From contig NC_134367.1 in assembly GCF_035582795.1 (NCBI RefSeq), forward strand, positions 55,831,562 to 55,895,561: DNA of 64,000 nucleotides. The letters are read 5' to 3'. The position numbers were made by a program, and so were the translations under genes. Below, piece after piece: positions 38,101 to 53,232 of this stretch. Every line of letters starts with the position of its first letter. The first letter of the stretch is position 1. This DNA comes from Mycteria americana. Lineage: Eukaryota > Chordata > Aves > Ciconiiformes > Ciconiidae. A model generated the notes under the pieces. It did not search any database. It saw only the letters and a program-made list of their open reading frames with translations, and was not told the DNA's origin.

Positions 38101-41100
38101 AATACTAAGACAGGTCCTGCTTTAAAGGAAGTTGTATCTAAAAGGCTGACAGAACTAGCGTAAAGGGCAAATAAGGAAATAAGTTAATTACATAATTTGT
38201 TGTGAGCTCTGTGGGAGAGGATTTTGCTAAGGAATTAAATAGAAAACATCTGTCTTAAAAAACCAAATTAACAAATAACTATACAAATTGGATTTACACT
38301 TCTCAGTTATTCATATTCTAGAGGCAAGCAGCCTTATTTAGTCTTGCTGTTGTCAGTCTTCTGGTCTGAACTTAATTGAGGGCAGATTCTTTCAAATTGC
38401 TGGACTGCCTATTCACACGCTACAGCATTGAACACTTCAGTTTTGCAAGATGTTATCTATGATACTTTGTATAACATAAATTTGTTGCAAAATCTTCTTT
38501 TGAAGTCACCTGTAAAGTGCTTTTATATATATATGTATGTATATTGCACAAGCCTATATATATGTATACTGTACAACCCAATTTTCAATTCTCAAATTAT
38601 TTTAGGTGATTCTAAACTGCTCTGCATTACCCTGTCTCTTGCACTTGCTTAGTAGTCCCAAGGAATCTATTCGAAAAGAAGCGTGCTGGACTGTTTCTAA
38701 TATTACTGCAGGAAACAGAGCTCAGATTCAGGTAAAGCCTGTATATTTGTTTCCTTCACAAGAAGAAATAAGTAGATACTACATTGACTCTGCATTATTT
38801 GTTTTAGTCCTAACTGTCTATAATTTTACCTAACTTAAATGTTTTCTTCTAAATTTTGAAAGATTATTATAAATAACTTCATAAAATAATACTTTAAAAA
38901 TAGCTGTCATGATTTGTACTACAGAAACTGATTCATTTCTCTCAAAGGAATTTAGTTGATGCTTATGAAAGAAATGAAAGGATACTTAAAATATTCTCTT
39001 AGATCTCATATCAACAGTTATTTTTCCCTGTAGGAGCATAATCTACCGGTATATTCTCTTTAATTTTGTTATGCATTGTAATAGACATGTTAAAGTAATA
39101 AGCCATTTTTCTTTTAAAAAAGTTGAAACAAAACATCTTGCACAAACTAGTCTAGAGAAAAGTGGACAATTTACCAGTTCTACCTATTTGGAAATGTTGA
39201 ACGTTTTGCTTGGATAAAAAACCTGCATGATGTCATCAATACTGAGTTGTATTCTTGTGGAAACTACTAAATCCCGACTATTGCTCCAGGTGTCTGGAGT
39301 TACCTGAAAAAAGGTGCTGTTTGACAAAAATGAGAATTCTGAATCAGAATACATGTTTCAATATGATTTTTTTTCCCCCCTCTACTTCAATCAGGGATGA
39401 AAATATTACCTCTTAATGTCATTTAAAATACATAATATAGTCTTTCTGTGGAGACCACAAACTTGGACAAAGGGAAGTTTTGTTCTGAGGCTTGATCTCC
39501 AGTTCAAAACCTCGGGTTTAGCGCTTATGTCATATGATTTTTTTTAAATGGGCCTGTCCAGTAAGCAGTATTCTGTCCACCAGAGACAGGGAAGTCAACA
39601 AAGAAGATACTCTGATGGCTGCTGTAGTGCAATGTTGGAATAATTCTGAATTTCAGTTTAGCATTTCTAGTTAGTGTGGTGCCTTCTAACAAAACATGGT
39701 TTGCTTCGATATCAGCAGGCATCACTGACCCTTGTAGTGAAGGGTATTAATGTTCTTTCTCTGTGCATACTAAATCTTTATTAATTATTATAAAATATTA
39801 TAATTTCATCTCTTAGGCTGTTATAGATGCAAATATTTTCCCAATATTGATCGAAATTCTTCAGAAAGCTGAATTTCGCACCAGAAAAGAAGCAGCATGG
39901 GCCATAACTAATGCAACATCAGGAGGAACCCCTGAACAGATTAGGTAAGTTTGTGTGTGTTACTATTTTCTCTGCCTAAGTATCTTTTCTAAGGCATTTT
40001 TACTTCTGCAGTTGAATCCTGACAAACATAGCAGCAAAATCCTAAACACAACCGTAACTCCTTGTAACTCTGTTGACACAGGGACTAAACATATAAAAGC
40101 TCAGAAAAATGAGTGAAATGTATGCAGTAGACTTAATAACAAATTGACCAATACTGCTTTGTTTCAGTGATGTTACAGCTAAAGCTTTCACAAGGTTATC
40201 TTCCAGAGTTGATACTATATTGTCAAACACAATTGGAACAGTTAACAAACAGTTTCAGTGTTTGAAAATTGAAAAATTTGGGATAGTTGTTTAGAAAACA
40301 TGCGCAATGGGATTGTCAGGAATTTTCATGGTTTCTTCCTGTATTTTAAACTCACTATCAGTATTATTTTAAAGCAGATATCTAAACTCCTTTTTCAGAA
40401 TTGAGTTTGATTAAAATTTTACTGTCAGCAGCTATTTATGTGCTGCAAAGATTGGACTTCTTGAATGACTCGAATAAAATATTCTCTGGTTTCTCTGAAT
40501 ACCATCAGCATAGCGTTCAGTTTGAATCAGTAGTTGATAAATGGATTTTAAAATGACTGTATTATTTGGAAGCCAGAACTGAAAGTGATGTGATAACTCT
40601 TCGACCACATTTGGGAGATCTGTTGCAATAAGTGCATGCTGATTTACTTAAAATGTAAACAGTCCTGGTTTTCTTATAACCACTAAGTGTTATCAGAGGT
40701 AAGAAAAGTTTGTTGAAGGTTGTTTTGCTATTATTTTGATTGCTTGCATAATGTAACATCTTAAAATTTAGCGTATTTTAATTCAGGATCTTCAAATAGT
40801 AAATGTGCATGTAATACCATAAAAGTAGCTTCTCATCACAAAATACAGATATGTTGTTATGTCATGAAATTTTAGCCCTTTTAACATCAAGGTACTACTG
40901 TCTAACTGCAGGATAATTTAAAACTACTAAATAAACTGTATTTAAGCAACCTTTTGTTGCTCGCAAACATTCCTTTTACTTGCACACTAGAAACAAGGAC
41001 ACAGGTTCTGACTTCCAAAATTCCTACACAATTTTGTGCAAAATTGGAAAAAGGAATAGGATACTCAGAATCCCATTATCTTTTTTGTATTTACAATTAT

Positions 41101-43672
41101 GTCCTTCCTTTTACAGTAGGTAATGCTAATATCTTAATGGGCTGCTGGCGTGGACTACGTTAGTATAGAGCAGTGTCCAATGTTCTTATCTGTCTCTAAT
41201 GTGTTTACTCGATGTTTTTGCCACTACAAAATTTCAAATGCCTGAGAAGAGAACTTACTGCTAAAACTAGCTTTTCTATTCAGTTAAACCCATCTGAAGA
41301 TCATAAGCGAAAAGGAGTTGAAAAGATTACAGATTCTGAACTCCAGTTAGGAATATGCACATTAAATTTTCTCATTGAGATAAATTAGAATATTTATTCT
41401 GTTTCAGACTAAGATTATCTTTGTGGTTTAGAAATCTTTTGTTAGCCACTTCTTTTAGCAAAATTAAGGACCAATAGTGATAGACAGGCATATATCGGAA
41501 TAAATGTGCTGGATTATCAGTCCTTCTTTTTCCCCCCATCCCCCTCTGTTTTTCTGCTGTTATAAAGGTATTTGGTAGCACTAGGTTGTACCAAGCCTCT
41601 TTGTGACCTCCTGACTGTGATGGATTCAAAAATAGTACAGGTGGCTTTAAATGGACTTGAAAATATTCTGCGTCTTGGAGAACAAGAGTCTAAGCAAAAT
41701 GGAATGGGCATTAATCCTTATTGTGCCCTTATAGAGGAAGCATACGGTAAGAAATTACTTCTTGTAAAACTACATACCTGAACTTCCTTATTTCAGGCTG
41801 TAAAAACAAAACCATTGTGAACCATTTGTAGGTAAGTTTAATATTAGAATTTTTACTTCAAGCATAAGTGAACATGAATGCATCATAAATTAAGTAATGT
41901 AACATGATGGGAAAAGCAGTTAAATGCAGAAAACCTGTGGATGTTTGTAGTCAGTTTAAGAAATGTGCCTCTAGAGAAACACTCTCAGAAGTATTTAATA
42001 CACAGGTGTCCTAGTCTTTTGGAGCCATGGTTTGGATAAGTTTATCAGCCAATCCTAAATATAGTTTCATTACTTTAATAATAGTCCTGTCTAGTACAGT
42101 TTCATTACCAACAGGGATGCGGGATCAGAGTTTGTTTTACTTATTCCCAAAGTCGGATCACTTTTTAGCATAGTAAATATCAGTAATAGCAAAATCAACT
42201 TCAGATCATAAAATAAAATAAGTTTGTAACTTAATTTGCGAAAGTATTTTGTTCTGTTTCTTCTTTTAAGAGTTGTTGAATTAAACCACATTTTAAAGGC
42301 AGAGTTTCAAAACTAAAATAACATTTGTGGAATTTCATGACTAGATGCTTTTGATTTAACAAAATTAATGTTAAACCTGGCTTATAATGAATCTGGCATT
42401 ATTTATGGAGGGTTATCTTTTTGTAGCTCTGACAAAACAAAATTGGCAGACATTTGTGTTTCAGAAACTGCTAATAACAATTATAGTTGACCACATTATG
42501 TCTGATTAGATGGTACTAACTTTTCTGTAAAGCAGCCTTTAAATCTGAATTCCCTGTTACAGAGTTTAATTTCTAAAATCAAGTGCATACTTGAGAGAAC
42601 TTACTTTGCAATCTAACGTGTAAGAGGAATAAGTACTGAATACATTAATGGAATTTATTCTGTTCCAGATTTTGAGTCCGTTTATAATTTCAACTATTGA
42701 ATGTCTGGTTCTTTTTTTTTTTTTTTTTTTCTTTAGCAGTTAAGTGTAGGCCGCTGAAGCTGTAGAGTAAGTTCAAGTAGGGGAAACAGCTAATTACGTC
42801 ACCCTCATTGCTGTGGACTCTGTAGTCACCAGAAGGGTTTATATGAGTTCTTCCTAATCCAACTTAAGTGAAAACGGAATTATCTGAAATAGCTAAAAAG
42901 GAGTTTTGAATCAACCTAGCTGACCGCCAAGCACTTAATTCTGCCAGCAGAGCAGAGGTTATGTCCTCTAGCTTGCAAATGATAAGCCTTTGGAAAGACA
43001 GTATCTTCAAATCTTAAAATTAAATTTGAAGAAAGATACCAGACTGTGCCCAGTGATGACTCCATAATAGGGGATAGAATTTAGAGTTGGGGAAGACTGA
43101 AAGAGTGAAAGAAAAGAAATGGGGATATTAGAAATTGCTATAGCAAACAGTTTTATGCTGTCCTAATTCTATACAGATGCAATTTCTTTGTAGGCATGGC
43201 ATATTTCTTTGTAGATAACTACAGTCTCCTCCTCCTCCTTAGTTTAATTGATATTCTTTTAGCATAGTTTTAAAATCAGTTTGGACAGCAGAAAATGCTG
43301 CGGAAAACGAAGACTAGAAATACACAACTTAGGAAATTAAGAGTCAATGATATTGAATGAATGGAGATGATTTGGGATTGCATTTTTTCATCTAAGAAGT
43401 ACCACTATACTATAAGCTGTTTCCCTTTGAATTCATCATTCATTTAAGCAACTAGATTTTGAAAATGTTTTGTTTTGAATTTAGGACTTGATAAAATTGA
43501 ATTTCTTCAGAGGCATGAAAACCAAGAGATCTACCAAAAGGCTTTTGAACTCATAGAACATTACTTTGGTGTTGAAGAAGAGGACTCCAGTATTGCACCT
43601 CAGGTGGATGAAAGTCAGCAGCAGTTTGTGTTTCAACAGCAGGAGGCTCCAATGGAGGGGTTTCAGCTCTAA
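25590..43672 (+). CDS. KPNA5: KPNA5, importin subunit alpha-6, fourteen coding exons
   Basis: Nuclear import adaptor: binds classical basic NLS cargo through armadillo repeats and importin beta through its N-terminal IBB domain. Coding exons, all GT-AG and in phase: 25590-25593, 27791-27924, 30237-30338, 30418-30517, 31315-31409, 32239-32370, 33263-33351, 34533-34632, 36308-36471, 37546-37624, 38606-38731, 39817-39944, 41568-41746, 43485-43672. The product is 539 aa, the human length. The IBB spans about 12-60 with RMKSYKN, RRRREEE and LFKRRNV. NLS-binding Trp/Asn ladders are W150/N154, W192/N196 and W235/N239 (major site) and W361/N365 and W403/N407 (minor site). The C-terminus is acidic then Gln-rich, ending APMEGFQL. 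Exon 1 codes only ATGG, giving MDNMASPGK. Met4 in exon 2 has the better start context (A at -3, G at +4) than Met1 (T at -3), so leaky scanning to a 536-aa form is likely. KPNA5 rather than KPNA1 or KPNA6 is chosen on sequence and on the ZUP1 neighbour. It looks fully intact. Confidence 0.97.
30068..30126 (+). repeat. Copy 1 of an unnamed dispersed repeat in KPNA5 intron 2
   Basis: This stretch matches 36684-36742 in KPNA5 intron 9 at roughly 80 percent over about 59 bases by eye. The best-matching part is the last 49 bases, containing CATTTGCATGGATGAGTAGG. No known family was recognised. Confidence 0.5.
36684..36742 (+). repeat. Copy 2 of an unnamed dispersed repeat in KPNA5 intron 9
   Basis: This is the partner of 30068-30126, in the same orientation, containing CATTTACATGGAGGAGTAGA. 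Sequence on either side does not match beyond scattered bases, so it looks like a short shared element and not a long duplication. Confidence 0.5.
38523..38575. repeat. TA/TG-rich microsatellite just before KPNA5 exon 11
   Basis: Two short TATATATATATG-type tracts separated by a unique stretch lie about 30 bases upstream of the exon 11 acceptor, close to where its branch point should be. Length changes here could matter for splicing, but that is inference. Confidence 0.5.
42712..42730. repeat. T19 homopolymer in KPNA5 intron 13
   Basis: An uninterrupted run of 19 T is followed by CTTTAG, which mimics a strong acceptor. The sequence after it carries no conserved KPNA5 coding and the true exon 14 begins at 43485, so this is taken as a decoy and not an exon. 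Confidence 0.7.
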
Positions 43673-44135
43673 GCTATTGAAGTGAAGACAAGCATAAAAT
43701 GTAAACACTTGTAGGGTTTTGGTTTTTTTTTTTTTTTTCCCCCAGAGGTCTTTTCTTTATGGCCAAAGTTAGAGGAAAATTTGAATATGTTTTGCAGAAA
43801 TAGATGAAGCAGCTCATGCACTTTTATATATTGTGTTAGATACAATTGTTCTTTGTTTTGTATTTGTGTTTTTCATTATCTCTTATGTACAGAAAACAAC
43901 TGTGAGTAATCATGTCTAAAGTTAAAGCATTAAATGTGATTTAACAAGAACTGTTAAGCTAAGACTTGGTAGGATTTTAGGTAGTGGTTCTGAATTTTTC
44001 ATGTAGTCTCAAACTGCATATCAGCAATACAGTTACTGACAGTTGCATTTTTGGCAGTAGGCTTGACTTGCCCGGTCTCTATCAAATCTACCTCTTGTAT
44101 TGAAGCAAAAACATTGCTTCAGAACTAAAGCATGA

Positions 44136-44141
44136 AATAAA
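44136..44141 (+). terminator. KPNA5: KPNA5 proximal polyadenylation signal
   Basis: Canonical AATAAA 464 bases after the stop codon, the first canonical hexamer I found in the 3' flank. A T/GT-rich stretch follows within 45 bases. Confidence 0.5.
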
Positions 44142-45673
44142 GATGAGCTTGTAAGAAGCTGAATTGGAATGTGAAAAATATTTATTTAAATTGTGAAACT
44201 TTTATGCATTACTTGCTTTACAACACACTGTTGGAATTTATTTATAAAATGTATTTTAAAACATAATAGATATAAATATATAATGCTAATTACCTAATAT
44301 AATATCAAATATATGAAAAAGCTTTTTCTGAATTATGTGGGAAGAGGACTATTTCAGAGGTTTTCAAATTGGAATCAGCAGAGAGCTTGCTGGTCATTTG
44401 CTGTTGGCTGTGTAATTAAAGCTGCTAAATGGCATTAAAAGTCAGCCACAAGTACAGTACTTTGCAGTGGAAGCAGTTGCTGTAGTTACCACAAGAATGC
44501 TGCGATTATGAATGACAGAGATGGTGATTTGCACAAATCACCCAGCAGATGGTTTACAGCTGTTTCCTGTCAAAATGTGGTAACACCACTTTAGTTTGAG
44601 AAACATTGCGATGTTTGCCTTTCTAGTGCAGTAGCTTCTTAAAAGTTTAGAGAGTAGGCATTATTTTTTTGACCAAATATGCTACCGCCATGTGAATTGT
44701 TCTTTAAGTTAACTAACTTGGTTTTCTTTTGGTAAGACAATGGAAATACTGCAGTGAAGAATGAATAGTGAATCACTCCTTTCCAGTTGAAGGAAAAGTT
44801 TGTTGTACTGTAAATAGCATTAAGTATGTGGACACCAAAACTAACTAGAAGTTATTGTCATCTAAATATTTAGGTTCTACAATATACAGTGTTTGCTGTT
44901 AAACACTAAAAGAAATAGAATTCTAACATTTACATTAACAATTTTGAATACAGAAAAATGTATGCTCTGCTTTTATTTGCATATAAGTAGTGTTTCTGGT
45001 GTATTAGTAGTATATCTCATTTGGAGAAATTAATACTTTGGGTTAACTCTGAAGTATGATTATTTTTTATTACCTGTAATTAATGTATTAACATCAAACT
45101 CCTGGGTTAAGTGAAATCCTTGACATACGAGAGCATTTCATGCTTCATAAAAAGCTGCAATTTAAACTTCAGATTACTTACCCCATGGCACTGTGCTTGT
45201 CACTAAACAATATTTTAATGCACTGAAAAATACAGGTTAAAGGTGGTATCATTTACAGTACCATTTTATATTTAGAATTTTTTTTACGTGCAAGTTAAGA
45301 TTCTAAGATGTTTCACTTTGATGTTACAGCAATATATACTATATTGTAATTGAACGCGGGACTTAAAGTGGATTTTCTAAGATTAATGGTCAGTTTTGAC
45401 TAAGATGTAACTGGGAGGGAAGAAACCTCTTTTTGAAGTCTTTTTAGTGGAAGATAGAAGTGTATATAGGAGTGCTGTTACTTTATGAACTCTGAATATT
45501 GAGATATTTTAGCAAATGACACTTTAAACCTAGATTTGTACAGCATACAACCGTTTTGAATAGTGTGATAATCTTGAGTACAGCTGCCAAATTTTCATAA
45601 TGTTAGATGATTGTATTTGTGCCCTTTTTACTCTCATAGTTTTAGGTTTTCATATACTGACCTTCCTTCTCCG

Positions 45674-45705
<32 letters not shown>
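45674..45705. repeat. Poly-C tract, 32 C
   Basis: An uninterrupted run of 32 C follows CTCCG. It lies in the possible long 3' UTR of KPNA5. Runs of this length are rare, mutate quickly, can form i-motif/G-quadruplex structures and are often miscounted in assemblies. Confidence 0.95.
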
Positions 45706-46847
45706 AGCCATCTGTTCAAAGTACAGGGTAACAATCATGGAAATCTACCAGGATTACTAGTAAATGCTGAATTTCAGTGTTCTTCTAGTGTAAGAAAATT
45801 ATTCAGGTAACAGGGTATTCCATTGTTTCTAACAACCTTGCTTTGATAACATAACCAGCTGTGCCTGCTTTTTATTTGGAGAACCCTGTAAAAACTGCAT
45901 TTATAAGCCTCTCTAAACCAAACCTGAACTATAAAAATCTTGATTAAAAGACTTGAAAATGAAGAAAAGAGGGGACATTTAAAGTATTATATTTGTTTTG
46001 AAAAGAATGTCTTCAGTTTTGCGGATATATTGTTCTATATGTGTGAACAGTTAGTGACTGCACTTTACGCATTTAGATAAACTATATTTCATGCCTCTAA
46101 TACATTTATATGTAATGGTTTAAAAGGGAACTAAAATTGATGGACTTTTGGCTAATGAAAATCATTATTTAAACTCAACATTTGGTTTACCCTAAAATTG
46201 TTAAAAAATAATAATGACAATTCTTCTGTAAAGGATAAATGTACAGGATGGCCTCTCCTATTTTATCACTGGGTTTACATCACACTTTGTTAAAAGCACA
46301 TAAATGAACAATATAAAACCAGAGGTGATGACTTAAGGTCAGCTCTGGTGTAGTCATTTGCAGGTAGGGGCGTGAATATGATGATGTTGCCTAAACAGAT
46401 GCAACCAGTGTGGAGGGAAAAAAAAAACAACTGAGAGAAGAAAATCTCTTTAAGTTTGGTATTTTGTATGGAATCTGAAGTACCCCATCAGTTACAAAGT
46501 CTGTTTAAAAATACAGGGGTTTGGTTTTTGTGGTTTTGGTTTTAATTAAAAGGGTACCATTTGTTCTGCTTAAATGTGAATACTGACTAGCTAATCTATG
46601 CAACTATGCAAAGCATAAGATTTTTTTTTTTTTTAGTTCCCTACTCTTGATACACTGAATCATATCTAATTTTTTCATCATTGCACTTTTGTCTGAGGAC
46701 TGGTTCATACAGCTTTTTAATTTTCTAGTATTTGCTTTAAACACTGTTGCTAGCAGCAATCAGAAAATAGTAATAATGTTGGCACAGAAATAAGTTAGCT
46801 GTAGAACAAGTTTGCAACTGGAAAATATTTATTGTCGGGTCTGTCTT

Positions 46848-46886
46848 TAAAAAAAAAAGAAAAAAAAAAAAAAAAAAAGAAAAGAT
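46848..46886. repeat. A-rich tract with two G interruptions
   Basis: About 35 A bases interrupted only by single G bases. It could be a retroposon tail, but the preceding sequence matches no family I know. It could also prime oligo-dT and mimic a transcript end in cDNA data. Confidence 0.7.
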
Positions 46887-47213
46887 GCACTATTGTCTTT
46901 CCTCCACGGTTAGTTCTCAGTTGGTTTAAATTTATTAAATTGTACAACTGAGGATTTTTGTAATAGGTCTGCCAATTGATATGCCAAGTTTAACTGTGAC
47001 CTCAAGAGTTCACTGAAATCTGGAATGAGAAATTTCAGTTATTTATGGCACAATATCTTCATATAATGTGTGGAAACTAAAATACCTATACTAACTTCAG
47101 ATAGTAATAGTGCATCTTTAAATCCAGGCCAAAGGCCCATTACTGTAATAGAACACATATGAGTAGTATGCAATATTATGGAATGTTAAATCTCCAAATA
47201 CCATACAGAAACC

Positions 47214-47219
47214 AATAAA
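47214..47219 (+). terminator. KPNA5: KPNA5 distal polyadenylation signal (candidate)
   Basis: AATAAA in the context ACCAATAAAACC, followed by a T-rich stretch. If used, the KPNA5 transcript would end about 0.75 kb from the end of FAM162B on the other strand. Confidence 0.4.
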
Positions 47220-48010
47220 ACCTATTTTACAGATGTTTATTGTATTTATTTAGTGTTTCAATAAGTGTGGCTTCTTAAACTAGAAAACACAAATGCTGTT
47301 TTGAATACAGCATTGAGGCAAATGAATTCAAACTGGCTGATTTGTGCACTGTAAAACTAGGCACTGTCACCAGACAGAAAACTTTTTGGTTTTAAACATG
47401 TTTTGTAAATATCTAACCAAAGCTATACTTGTACGATAACCACAGTTCTGTCTGCCTGCAGAACTGACCACTTCTTTGGGAATTCCCATGAAGTTTATAA
47501 GGCCTTGAGAAATTGTGGAATTATCAGCCTATTTCCCCTCCCCTCACTTCTCCAAACCTTCTCTTCTTAGTGTATAAGACTTGTAATATTCTGGCTGATG
47601 ACAGTTTGTTCTTAATTTGGAATTGCAAAAGTGAATTTCGTAAGTCTCCTTGTTTCTGCAGTTTTCACACCTTTGCTACTGCTTGGTCTTTGCTGCATTT
47701 AACCTTTCACTGAAAAATACAGCTAGCTTTTCTGTAAGGAACTCCTCCCTGTGTAACAGCTCAAGATAAGCCTGAAAGAAAGTTTTTAAGATGGCTAGTG
47801 GAAACTTGGCTCCCTCTGTACCTGACATCCTTAGGAAATTAATTCCATTGAAATTAATTACTGCTTTTAATCATGTGCAAAACATTATAATTTTAATAAT
47901 TTGAAACAAGTACATTGAATATCCCTAATGAAAGAGACCCTGCATTTCTTTCTGTGATCCTCTAACTACCCTTGTTGGCTCCAGCGTGTGTGCAATGCTA
48001 CAGTTTTCCA

Positions 48011-48016
48011 TTTATT
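48011..48016 (-). terminator. FAM162B: FAM162B polyadenylation signal
   Basis: On the minus strand the hexamer AATAAA (CACCAATAAATGG) lies 72 bases after the FAM162B stop, giving a very short 3' UTR. Convergent KPNA5 transcripts may end about 0.8 kb away. Confidence 0.6.
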
Positions 48017-48087
48017 GGTGACATTCACTAACCGCTCAGCAACAGCTAATTTTGCTCCTAGAAGGACATTTGGCATTTCATATTGAG

Positions 48088-52219
<4,132 letters not shown>

Positions 52220-52683
52220 GGCGAGGAGCGGCGGGGCACTCTGCCTCGGCGGGAGCGGGAGCGGTCCCGGTCCCGGTTCCGGCCCCGGCCCCGGCACCGC
52301 CCGCCCCCGCCCCGTCCCGCCGACCCCCTCCAGCCGCGCCCGGAGGCGAGGCGGGGCGGGGCGGGGCGGCCGCCGGCAAGGGGACCGGTCCCCCTGGGGA
52401 GCCGTCCTGCCCACCCGAGGCACCGGTGTGCGGCACCTCTGCCCTCGAAGCTTCAACGTTGAAGGCAAAACTCAGTAAAAGAAACACGCGAGGTGGTTCG
52501 GCTCCACGGCTCGGCGCAGGGTGGACTCAAGGCTGTAACGCAGACCCGCGCACATCCGCGCTCTGTCATTTTACCGCTTCCAGGAGCTTCAAACGTACCG
52601 ATTCTCATCACATGCTTTTCTGTTTATTTCAGATGAGAACACTTTTTTTTCCTTTCACATCCTGAACAGAGTAAACCTTTATT

Positions 52684-53232
52684 TATGTGCCCCTGTACTC
52701 GGCACTGGTGAGGCCGCACCTCGAATACTGTGCTCAGTTTTGGGCCCCCCACTACAAGAGGGACATTGAGGTGCTGGAGCGAGTCCAGAGAAGGGCAACG
52801 AAGCTGGTGAAGGGTCTGGAGCAGAAGTCTGATGAGGAGCGGCTGAGGGAGCTGGGATTGTTTAGCCTGGAGAAAAGGAGGCTGAGGGGAGACCTTATCG
52901 CTCTCTACAACTACCTGAAAGGAGGTTGTAGAGAGGTGGGGGTCGGTCTCTTCTCCTATGTAACAAGGGATAGGACAAGAGGAAATGGCCTCAAGTTGCA
53001 CCAGGAGAGGTTTAGACTGGATATTAGGAAAAATTTCTTTACTGAAAGGGTGGTCAATCATTGGAACTGGCTGCCCAGAGAGGTGGTGGAGTCACCATCC
53101 CTGGAGGAGTTCAAAAAACATGTAGATGTGGCACTTCGGGACATGGTTTAGTAGGCATGGAGGTGTTGGGTTGACGGTTGGACTAGATGATCCTAGAGGT
53201 CTTTTCCAACCTTAATGATTCTATGATTCTAT
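52684..53232 (+). mobile_element. CR1 LINE, 5'-truncated, well preserved
   Basis: This is the 3' part of a chicken-repeat-1 non-LTR retrotransposon. It begins abruptly with the tail of the reverse transcriptase ORF, and 52687-53151 is open for 154 codons ([20 protein letters not shown] early, [15 protein letters not shown] late). The short 3' UTR ends in the terminal octamer repeats (ATGATTCTATGATTCTAT). The open frame and close fit to the remembered consensus suggest a younger copy than the other CR1 fragments here. Severe 5' truncation is normal for CR1 and makes it immobile. It lies just upstream of the FAM162B promoter. Confidence 0.95.

Larger units (their letters stand above)
43673..47240 (+). 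other. KPNA5: Probable KPNA5 3' UTR, short and long forms
   Basis: After the KPNA5 stop there is no further coding sequence. AATAAA signals are seen at 44136-44141, which would give a 3' UTR of about 0.5 kb, and at 47214-47219, which would give about 3.6 kb. The region is AT-rich and includes the C32 run and a long A-rich tract. Which site is used cannot be told from sequence. Confidence 0.45.

Noticed and set aside
52687-53151. 154-codon open frame taken as a host gene
   Set aside because: It is the end of the CR1 reverse transcriptase ORF, followed by the CR1 3' UTR and terminal octamers.
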